Positions 1 to 7,400 of a DNA stretch of 44,391 nt are shown here, piece after piece. The notes under the pieces were generated by a model. The model ran no database searches. It was not told the DNA's origin and worked only from the letters and a program-made list of their open reading frames with translations. This DNA comes from Membranihabitans marinus (lineage in GTDB: Bacteria > Bacteroidota > Bacteroidia > Chitinophagales > Saprospiraceae). Made by a program: the position numbers and the translations under genes. The number at the start of each line of letters is the position of its first letter. Position 1 is the stretch's first letter. The stretch spans positions 1-44,391 of the forward strand of contig NZ_JAHVHU010000025.1 in the NCBI RefSeq assembly GCF_019802045.1. Direction: 5' to 3'.

Positions 1-119
1 TTTTTAACCAACTGACTATCTTATTCCCGGATCGGGTGAAAGTCATAAAATGATTATTTAACTTTACTCATGAAATCAGAATCAATTTTGAGCGAATACA
101 CAAAATTTTAAACAAGCCC
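1..119. other. Left-edge non-coding sequence
   Basis: AT-rich sequence before the first repeat unit. I see no credible open frame, promoter or hairpin in it. It may be the end of a feature that lies outside the window. Confidence 0.4.
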
Positions 120-394
120 CAGTAGCGGCTGCTTTAGCTGCCGATATTTTCATTTTTAAAATGAAAATATACGTTTCATTTGTGTTTATAAACTAGTTTC
201 GTTGCAGAGCCACATTTCGCGCTCGGGAATGGCTCCACCAAAGGTGTGACGATTAGGCAGCTAAAGCAGCCTGTACAGGGGCAATCTGGTTTTTGTCCGG
301 CACCGGAGGTAAGCTTAACCCATAGAACTTTTTCTGGCTGATCTTCCTAGCTAAGAATGAAACCCACAGAAGACTTACAGTACCACTACACCCA
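120..394. repeat. Tandem repeat unit 1 with multi-hairpin element
   Basis: First of three head-to-tail units (period 275 then 274 bp). A 16-nt arm, GGCTGCTTTAGCTGCC (127-142), is an exact reverse complement of GGCAGCTAAAGCAGCC (256-271) and bounds a ~145-nt core. Inside, 144-156 pairs perfectly with 158-170 (an AT hairpin), and 228-254 is a second hairpin position built on CCACC-AAA-GGTG whose outer arm is poorly paired in this copy. The remaining ~123 nt is a linker; its last ~80 nt is identical to the linker of unit 2. No transposase or ORF belongs to it. It could be a MITE/REP-like element or a structured RNA. Confidence 0.85.
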
Positions 395-668
395 CAGTAG
401 CGGCTGCCTAGCTGCCGATAATTTTATTCTCCAGGATAAAATTATACGTCTAATTTATGTTTAAAAACCAGTTTCGTTGCAGAGTCACATTTCGTGCTCG
501 GGAATGGCCCCACCAAAGGTGTGGCCATTAGGCAGCTAAAGCAGCCTATACAGGGGGGCAGGTCTTTGTCCGGCACGAGAGGTAAGCCTAAAACTATAGA
601 ACTTTTTCTGGCTGATCTTCCTAGCTAAGAATGAAACCCACAGAAGACTTACAGTACCACTACACCCA
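395..668. repeat. Tandem repeat unit 2 with multi-hairpin element
   Basis: Second unit. The left arm (402-416) has lost one base; the right arm is 531-546. The AT hairpin is ATAATTTTAT (418-427) with ATAAAATTAT (436-445), different in sequence from unit 1 but still fully paired. The second hairpin (503-529) has AATGGCC pairing with GGCCATT, with CACC-AAA-GGTG at its tip. Spacing of the elements matches the other units. Confidence 0.85.
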
Positions 669-824
669 CAGTAGCGGCTGCTTCAGCTGCCGATAATTTT
701 ATTCTTCAGGATAAAATTATACGTCTAATTTATGTTTAAAAACCAGTTTAGTTACAGGATCACATTTCGCGCTCGGGAATGGTCCCACCAAAGGTGTGAC
801 CATTAGGCAGCAAAAGCAGCCTGT
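669..824. repeat. Tandem repeat unit 3, truncated after the element
   Basis: Third unit, with only the hairpin core present. Arms are 676-691 and 806-821, with two mismatches. The AT hairpin is 693-702 with 711-720. The second hairpin (778-804) has AATGGTC pairing with GACCATT, so relative to unit 2 both sides of one base pair have changed together. Similarity stops right after the right arm, where unrelated sequence begins. That suggests the element end is a real boundary or a recombination point. Confidence 0.8.
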
Positions 825-942
825 GGTCGATGGCGTAATTCTTGTGCCATTATTAATTGTTAGTTTTCTGGGATGGATACTCTCTAGGAATAAGTGGATT
901 CAAGCTAAATTGAAAAGTAAAAACCACCAATTAGAAGATAGT
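825..942 (+). pseudogene. Fragment of a membrane-anchored sensor-like protein
   Basis: An open frame beginning inside the repeat reads through a hydrophobic segment (about VILVPLLIVSFLGWIL) and then a basic, polar helix (SRNKWIQAKLKSKNHQLED). This TM-plus-juxtamembrane-helix pattern is typical of the region between sensor and kinase/LytTR domains in Bacteroidota histidine kinases. No start codon of its own and no downstream domain remain, and the frame runs into sequence that is better explained by the GH43 fragment on the other strand. I infer a gene scrap left by recombination; the family assignment is weak. Confidence 0.3.
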
Positions 943-944
943 CT

Positions 945-1373
945 TGACCCCAACAAGGCGGGCGTGGCCTTCCAGATGCCATTTTTGGGGTCATCGGAAT
1001 AGAGCACACTGTTGGAGCCGGAGGGATCGGCTACCAGATAGATCACGGAATCCTTGTAGTTGTGCGCGGCAGGTGCATTGGAACCCATAAAAAACCATTG
1101 CTCCGGCTCGATAAAATTCCAGTGCAGCAGGTCCGTGGAATGCCAATACCCCATGGATCTGGTAATAAATAGGTAGTATTCGTTCCGAAATTCTACAATG
1201 GCGGGATCGGCTCCCGACCGGTACGACAGGTCGTTGTGTGCATTGTAGATCATATAGGTATAGTCCAAGTTAACCGGATTGCAATAGGTGCGCTGCTCGG
1301 TATCCTGTGAAGAGGCTGGAATGATGAGGAACAGATAAAAAAGAATTAACAAGGATTTGTGCAGGTGTTTCAT
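945..1373 (-). pseudogene. Truncated GH43-like glycoside hydrolase (N-terminal part)
   Basis: The ORF starts with a signal peptide (hydrophobic LLILFYLFLIIPASS) and continues into a sequence typical of the first blades of glycoside hydrolase family 43-like five-bladed beta-propellers: RSGADPAIVEF with the conserved Asp, then YYLFITRSMGYWHSTDLLHW and a later DDPKNGIW. Full enzymes are 300 residues or more; here recognisable sequence ends after about 140 residues, near 945, where it abuts the sensor-like fragment. The reading frame continues to 900 with unrelated residues. It probably encoded a secreted arabinan/xylan-type glycosidase and is now broken. The signal peptide and start codon look intact, so a short secreted product might still be made. 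Confidence 0.65.
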
Positions 1374-1545
1374 CTCCCGGTATTTTACGGTTACTTATAC
1401 TCGACTAAATATACGGAAAATTTGTTCATGGATCGATTGCGGAAGAAGGCTGCCGCCAGGGAGAAGTGTTTGTGGAGGTTGTCTTCACATGAACATGCTG
1501 GCATGGAAGGTGTGGGACGCTCGCATCCGCACCGGCTTGCCCGGA

Positions 1546-1570
1546 CCCATGGGGATCACCCTGTGACAAG
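1546..1570. repeat. Dispersed 25-bp intergenic motif, copy A
   Basis: CCCAT-n-GGGATCAC-nn-TGT-n-ACAAG. The same motif occurs at 18477-18501 with 21 of 25 positions identical, and both copies follow a TCCGCACC stretch. It lies in the gene-poor interval 1374-1637, where the short plus-strand open frames lack protein character. Confidence 0.45.
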
Positions 1571-1605
1571 CTTCACACACCAGTGCTTTTAATGGTGATT
1601 GGCAA

Positions 1606-1633
1606 TTTCCATTTTCAACTTTCCATTTTCAAC
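1606..1633. repeat. Two tandem copies of a 14-bp repeat
   Basis: TTTCCATTTTCAAC occurs twice, exactly and head to tail, immediately beyond the 3' end of the M23 peptidase gene. Comparable short pyrimidine/purine-biased tandem repeats occur in other intergenic gaps here (18641, 24917, 41191). Confidence 0.8.
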
Positions 1634-1637
1634 TAAT

Positions 1638-2939
1638 TCACGTCTGCGCCGGAACTTCTACATCGATCGCTTCCAATTGCTTTTGAAGTGCTTCTTTAGC
1701 TAGATTAAACTCAGGCATCATGGCTGGATCCATCGGTTCGGGTTCGGGTAAGTTCTGCCGGAGTGGATCGACCTGCTTCCCGTTTTTCCAGAAACGGTAG
1801 CATACGTGTGGTCCGGTTGCCAGCCCCGTTGATCCTACATAACCGATGACTTCACCTTGCTTTACATGCACGCCCTTTTTCATATTGGAGGCAAACTTAT
1901 TCATATGCAGGTATTGTGTCGAATAGGTCTTGTCGTGCTTGATTTTAATAAAGTTTCCATTCCCACGCGTCCGTCCGATTCGTTCGATGACTCCGTCTGC
2001 GGTGGCGAGTATTTCAGTATTATAGGGTGCGGCGTAGTCCGTTCCGAGGTGGGCCTTGGTTCTTTTGAGTATGGGATGGAACCGGTTCAGATTGTACCGG
2101 GAGGATATTCTTGAGAATTTGACAGGTGCTTTTAGGAAAGCCTTTTTCATAGGGCGGCCGTCTGCGCTAAAATAACCGTCATAGGTTCCATTGTTGTACT
2201 TGAACGCATAGTAATCTTTTCCGGATGTCTGGAAATAAGCGGCTTTCATTTCTCCAATACCCACTGATTCGCCTTCGACAAAATATTCATCGTAGATCAA
2301 CTTAAATTGATCACCGGGCTGTACATGGTGAAAATCGACCGACCAGGCCATGGCATCTTCCATTTTGGATGTTAAAACGGGGATTTGTCTGCTTTCGATT
2401 TCATAATCCGAAAAAGCATTCCAAAGCGAAGATTGGATCAGGCCCGCAAAAGCCCGATGAACGGTATCTACAGGATTTTGACCTTTTTCAATGCCGGACA
2501 TATCTTTCAAATCAAAAATGTAATAGTTGATCGCATCTTGTTCATAAATGAAATAGGCCGGTTCCTGACTGGTTTTTTCTGTCAGAAGCTTATACTTTTT
2601 GCCCGCTCGAAGACTTCTTACCTCAAAAACATCCTGCCCGGCCTCCAAAAGTTTGTGCAATGTAGATATTCCAATTCCAAGTGATGAGAAAATCTCGGAA
2701 AGGACGGCGCCCTGCTTAATTAATCCCTCTTCCGCATCGTAGAAGGCCATATTGATGTTGTTGTATTTATACTCGGGAGTTGGAATGGGTAATGTGCTGA
2801 TTGTTTCTGTCTTTGCCAATCCGGGGAGCAGACTCATTTGTGAGCTGTTAGAATTTCGGATTCCCAGAACAATAAAAGAAGTAAGTGCTACTCCCATCAT
2901 AATTTGTCCGGGCGTAGACTTCATGAACCTTAACTTCAT
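1638..2939 (-). CDS. M23-family peptidoglycan metalloendopeptidase
   Basis: A 433-residue cell-wall hydrolase of the LytM/M23 type, expected to cut peptide cross-bridges in peptidoglycan in the periplasm. A single N-terminal hydrophobic segment (about residues 12-27) anchors or exports it. The long middle part (about 60-270) looks like the OapA/LysM-like and linker region of Bacteroidota M23 proteins. The C-terminal catalytic domain has the zinc motifs HLGTD (about residue 295), YLHM (about 344) and GPHVCY (about 375), so it should be active. It lies 16 bp downstream of the methyltransferase gene on the same strand, so co-transcription is likely. The start chosen is the first ATG, just before the TM segment. 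Confidence 0.88.
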   Translation of the reverse strand: MKLRFMKSTPGQIMMGVALTSFIVLGIRNSNSSQMSLLPGLAKTETISTLPIPTPEYKYNNINMAFYDAEEGLIKQGAVLSEIFSSLGIGISTLHKLLEAGQDVFEVRSLRAGKKYKLLTEKTSQEPAYFIYEQDAINYYIFDLKDMSGIEKGQNPVDTVHRAFAGLIQSSLWNAFSDYEIESRQIPVLTSKMEDAMAWSVDFHHVQPGDQFKLIYDEYFVEGESVGIGEMKAAYFQTSGKDYYAFKYNNGTYDGYFSADGRPMKKAFLKAPVKFSRISSRYNLNRFHPILKRTKAHLGTDYAAPYNTEILATADGVIERIGRTRGNGNFIKIKHDKTYSTQYLHMNKFASNMKKGVHVKQGEVIGYVGSTGLATGPHVCYRFWKNGKQVDPLRQNLPEPEPMDPAMMPEFNLAKEALQKQLEAIDVEVPAQT

Positions 2940-2955
2940 ATGAATTGCATTTTCT

Positions 2956-3534
2956 TTAAATTGGGGTCAATATTACGAAAAGTTCTTTTCCCTGCCGAGG
3001 ATTGATGGAATTATAACATTTTTCCATTTTGAGGATCTTAAATTTTTTCCCAAAAAGCCGGGCATATTCTTCTCTGTTTCCTCCAAACGGCGGACCATCT
3101 CCTGGAAATTCGACATCAAACAAAACCCCGGCATATTTACCGTTGGGATTTAACAGGTCATGAATCTTACTAATATATTCATTACGTCGTTCTGGTGGCT
3201 GCGCACAAAATGAGGTCTGTTCCAGAATCAGATCATAGCGACCGTTCAGTTTGAAAATATCTTGCATAATTATTTGCTCTGCCGGAAAATCGGGAACCCT
3301 CTTTTGAAACCGAATCTTTGCCTCCGGTGCGATGTCATTGTAATGGACACGATGGAATCCCATGCGGTATGCTTGTTCTGCTTCATATCCACTTCCCGAA
3401 CCAGGGATCAGGATTTCTATGTCACGGTTTGGTATCTGCTGAAGGTACTCCATTAATGGGGGTGATGCCTGCCCGATATCCCAACCGGTATTATTTTCCA
3501 TCCAACGTTCATTCCAGTAATCTTTATGGAGCAT
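2956..3534 (-). CDS. TPMT-family SAM-dependent methyltransferase
   Basis: A 192-residue class I methyltransferase resembling the thiopurine S-methyltransferase family. The N-terminus DYWNERW followed by TGWDIGQASPPL is the family signature. ILIPGSGSGYEAE (about 42-54) is the SAM-binding glycine loop, and YNDIAPEA is the acidic end of strand 2. The natural substrate of bacterial TPMT-like proteins is usually unknown (thiols, selenium or halide compounds have been reported for some), so I do not assign one. It is divergent from folP, sharing a very short promoter region, and is followed by the M23 peptidase gene. Confidence 0.8.
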   Translation of the reverse strand: MLHKDYWNERWMENNTGWDIGQASPPLMEYLQQIPNRDIEILIPGSGSGYEAEQAYRMGFHRVHYNDIAPEAKIRFQKRVPDFPAEQIIMQDIFKLNGRYDLILEQTSFCAQPPERRNEYISKIHDLLNPNGKYAGVLFDVEFPGDGPPFGGNREEYARLFGKKFKILKMEKCYNSINPRQGKELFVILTPI

Positions 3535-3559
3535 CTGTATAAAAGTCTTATAATTTGAT

Positions 3560-3567
3560 TTTCTTTG
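3560..3567 (+). promoter_or_regulatory. Putative -7 promoter element for folP
   Basis: TTTCTTTG differs by one base from the Bacteroidota -7 consensus TAnnTTTG. It ends 8 bp before the ATG at 3576, so the transcript would begin at or within a few bases of the start codon (leaderless). No convincing -33 box is visible. Confidence 0.4.
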
Positions 3568-3575
3568 TATTCGTC

Positions 3576-4451
3576 ATGATGCAATATCGAACTTTAAACT
3601 GTAACGGCCAATTAATTTCTTTGGAGAAGCCCGCGGTGATGGGCATTGTCAATGTAACCAACGATTCTTTTTATGTGGGCTCCAGAGTCGATGAAAAAGA
3701 GGTTTTCGAACGCATCGAAGCTATGCAAGTCCAAGGAGCTCTTATCATTGATATCGGTGCCATGAGTAGTCGTCCGGGAGCTGAAATTATCCCACATGAA
3801 GTCGAATGGCGACGACTGTCTCATATTGTTTCGGCTTTTCACAAGCGATTTCCAGATTTGTTGCTGTCCGTAGACACGCTGCACAGTGCGACTGCTCAAA
3901 AAGCCCTGGATTGTGGCGCCGACATGATCAATGATATCTCGGGCGGTACGTTTGATGCTAAAATGTTGACTACGGTCGGCCGATTTGACGTTCCTTTTGT
4001 AATCATGCATATGCAGGGACTGCCTGAAAATATGCAGGATAACCCCAGCTATGACAACGTGGTCACCAAAGTTTTTGATTTTTTCGTGCGACAGATTGCA
4101 GCCGCGGAAAATGCTGGGATTGTGGATCTTATACTGGACCCGGGCTTTGGTTTTGGTAAAACACTGACCCATAATTACCAACTGCTGCACGATCTTCATG
4201 CGTTTGAGATATTGCGTTATCCGGTATTGGCCGGCGTGTCCAGAAAAGGAATGATTCAAAAAATACTTGGGGTGGACGCCGATAATGCCTTGAATGGAAC
4301 AACAGCCGTGCATATGCTGGCGTTAATGAAGGGTGTACGGATATTGCGCGTTCACGATGTGCAGGAAGCGGTTCAATGCATTCACATTTGGGAAAAGTTT
4401 AAGACCCCTGACCAGGGTGATTCGGATCATGGATCGTATATTATCAGTTAA
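3576..4451 (+). CDS. folP: Dihydropteroate synthase
   Basis: Condenses p-aminobenzoate with 6-hydroxymethyl-7,8-dihydropterin pyrophosphate in folate synthesis. The pterin-binding signatures are clear: MGIVNVTNDSFY near the N-terminus, SRPGAEII, DMINDISGG, and DPGFGFGKT with LAGVSRKGMI toward the C-terminus. About 290 residues is normal. The frame is open upstream to 3555, but the hydrophobic extension has no family support and the likely -7 element lies inside it, so I start at 3576 (3579 is equally possible). In many Bacteroidota folP is followed by a diadenylate cyclase gene; here tamB follows after 9 bp and is probably co-transcribed. Confidence 0.93.
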   Translation: MMQYRTLNCNGQLISLEKPAVMGIVNVTNDSFYVGSRVDEKEVFERIEAMQVQGALIIDIGAMSSRPGAEIIPHEVEWRRLSHIVSAFHKRFPDLLLSVDTLHSATAQKALDCGADMINDISGGTFDAKMLTTVGRFDVPFVIMHMQGLPENMQDNPSYDNVVTKVFDFFVRQIAAAENAGIVDLILDPGFGFGKTLTHNYQLLHDLHAFEILRYPVLAGVSRKGMIQKILGVDADNALNGTTAVHMLALMKGVRILRVHDVQEAVQCIHIWEKFKTPDQGDSDHGSYIIS

Positions 4452-4460
4452 GAATTTTGT

Positions 4461-7400
4461 GTGACAGATCAATCCAACATATATAAAAGATTACTTCGGA
4501 CGGCAGGGTGGACCTTGCTGTCTTTGATTGTTGTGTTGATAGTATTCATTACACTACTATTTAATTCCGCTGTGGTTCAGAAAAAAGTAGTGGATTGGTC
4601 TTCTACTTTTCTGAAGGACCGGTATGACATAGGCTTGTCAGTAGAATCCATTCATTTTAAGCCTTTTAATCAACTACACGTTAAAAAATTATTATTGGGA
4701 CGTGGAGAAGTAGACAGTATGATTTATATATCTGAAGGCGATCTGTCTTTTAACGCGAACCCACTTCGACTTTTGCGTGGTGAATTGACATTATCTGGTT
4801 TGGATGCAGATTCTCTGGTTCTCCGGTTGTTGTCGAATTATACCCCCACTTTACCTGATACAGCCAGTAAAAGAAGTTTTAACTTTTACTTTTCACCCAC
4901 GGACATTCATGTAAACCATGTGGATTTTAATCTTACTGACACGGTCCGACATATGCAGGTTTTTGCAGAATCCAACCGAGTCAGCGGAAAGGTCAGATCA
5001 AGTAATTTGAAAGATCAATTCTCACTGGAAGATGTACAGTTAAATGAGCCCAATATCACCGTGTTCGGGGCGAAAACAGGTTCTGGTGAAAACCCATATA
5101 TCCGCAAACTGTGGCACGATTTTAGAGTAGCAAACGGATTGGATACGGTGGCCACGGTAGAAAGTGACTCGTTGTTTTGGGCTTTGGATTTCGATGTCAA
5201 TGGATTGGAGGTTAACAATGGGCAGGTTGAGGTTCATGCGTATGATACGGTAACTCAACGGTATGGTTCTCCCCTCCGAATCAGTCACTTGTCCGGACAG
5301 ATCAACTCCGTCGAAACAGCTCCCAATTTGATCAACGCCCGGTATTTTACTTCGAGGTTTACTATTGGAGATTCCTTAGTGGTCAAAGAACTTTCTTTCG
5401 ATGAAATGGAGCTAACCGATAATCAACTGCGTACTGAAGACCTGGTCCTCCGTTATGGTCAGTCGGATGTGGCCGGAAAGGTGACCATGCAATATGATTC
5501 TTTGCCTGATTTCCGGGATTTTCTCAATAAGGTTCAACTGGATTTTGATATTTCATCCAGTGAAGTGTTTTTAGCAGATTTGGAAAAATTATTGCCCGCA
5601 CTGGGAACTACGGAGTATGTAAAAAATAACCGGTCGGATTCTTACAAACTGGCAGTTTCCGGCCACGGGGTCTTCAATGATCTCACATTATCCAATTGGC
5701 GCATACAACAAGGTAGAACATACGCCAAAGGACGAGGTCGTTTGCGTGAAGTCCTTACTCAAGAAAATAGACAGATTAACGCCCGGATAGGGGGTAGCTC
5801 AATACCAGTGTCATTTATCCGAAGAAAATTCCCCGATATTAATTTACCCAACGGAGTGGACTCTCTGAGCTATGTCAGCATCACCGGAAGAATTGATGTA
5901 GACGGAAAACAGCTTGACATCGATGCAAATGCCAGAACCAAACTGGGACAAGTAGGTATTGTGGCTGGCGTGGATTTGCTTCAGAAAAAATACCGGGGAA
6001 ATTTGGCTTTGAAAGAGTTTGATCTTGGTCGGTTTATTGCCAATCCAAACATTGGAGACTTGTCGATGACGGTCACTTTGGAAGAAGGGGCCGACTTTGA
6101 CCTCAGTGAACTGAGCGGTCATCTCCAGACCACGGTGGATTCCTTTTATTTTAAAGGATATAACTATTCAGGGGTCTCGCTGAACGGCTTTTTTGGAAAC
6201 AATGGATTCCTCGGCCATGTGGCCATGAAGCAACCAGAAATTGCATTTGATCTGGATACTAAAATTGATTTTGAACGGATTTCAGATGTAGTCGCTTTCG
6301 GACACATCCATCATGCCGATCTTGAAGCGCTAAACTTGAGCCGGGACGACATCGAATTGTCCGGGGAAGTCGATGTGGATATGACCATGTATCCCATTGA
6401 TAGTTTAAACGGTTATGCCCGGATCAATGATTTGCAAATTGAACGGGGAGACAGTGTACAGTACAGCATGAACGTCATTACTTTTGATGCGCGTTCGTGG
6501 GGAGACAACTTTAAGGACTGGAAGCTGGTTTCTGATATTTTATCGGTCGATATTGACGGGCAGTTTAATATCGAAAATATTTTGGGTACGACCTATGGAA
6601 TTATTTCCAGTCGGCATCCCCGGATTGTAAAATATCTGCCGGATATGGAACTTCGCACGGATACGATCTACAACAATGATTTCACGATGATTATTGATGT
6701 GAATGATACGGAAGAATTTTCGAACCTGCTCAATCCGGATCTTGATACCATACGAAATCTCAATCTTTCGCTGACGTACCGGAATCGCGGCCGGGACTAT
6801 TTTGAGTACTATTTTCAGACTTCCGCTCCGAAAATCCAATTTCGTGACATTAATGTAGAATCGTTGAACGTCAATGCCAGTGGGAGTAATACAGACAATG
6901 AATGGATCGTCTATCTGGATAGCCTGACCGCTGGTGATGTTCGGGTGGGTGCTTTGCAGCTTAATACGACCTTGGTCGGAGATCAACTTGATTTTGCGAT
7001 TCAAACCCGAACGATAAACAATGTGCTGAACAATATTCACTTAGCAGGAGCCAATCTTTTCGAAGCCGATGAAATGAAGCTTACCTTGGATTCTTCTTCT
7101 TTTGATCTTTTAAACCGATCGTGGGTATTAAACCCCAACAACAATATTGCAGTGGGTGAAGAAAAATTATTCTTTGATAATTTTGTTTTCCAATCCGGTA
7201 CCCGGAATTTATATATACAGAGCGCAACAGACCAATCTTTGATCGCCGGTTTACGCGATATTGATATTGAGTTTTTAAATGAATTTTTTCCAAATGAAAA
7301 ATACACTTTCGACGGTACAGCCAATGTTGTCCTGAGTGTGGAAAATGTATTTGATCTGACCGGGCTGGAGGTGGAGACCATTATTGATAATTTAACTATT

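Noticed and set aside
120-824. Integron cassette array with attC sites
   Set aside because: The period and hairpins suggested attC, but the GTTRRRY/RYYYAAC core sites are absent, the linkers between elements are themselves repeated and non-coding, and no integrase is visible.
120-824. CRISPR array
   Set aside because: Only three units of ~275 bp, with long near-identical linkers and no unique spacers of 25-40 bp; no cas genes.
1357-1592. Two overlapping plus-strand ORFs of 69 and 77 aa
   Set aside because: They start within the GH43 5' end on the opposite strand, have no family resemblance and low-complexity composition; they share the region with a dispersed non-coding motif.
3612-4313. 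Minus-strand ORF of 233 aa inside folP
   Set aside because: A shadow of folP; the residues show no motif and folP is complete in the other strand.
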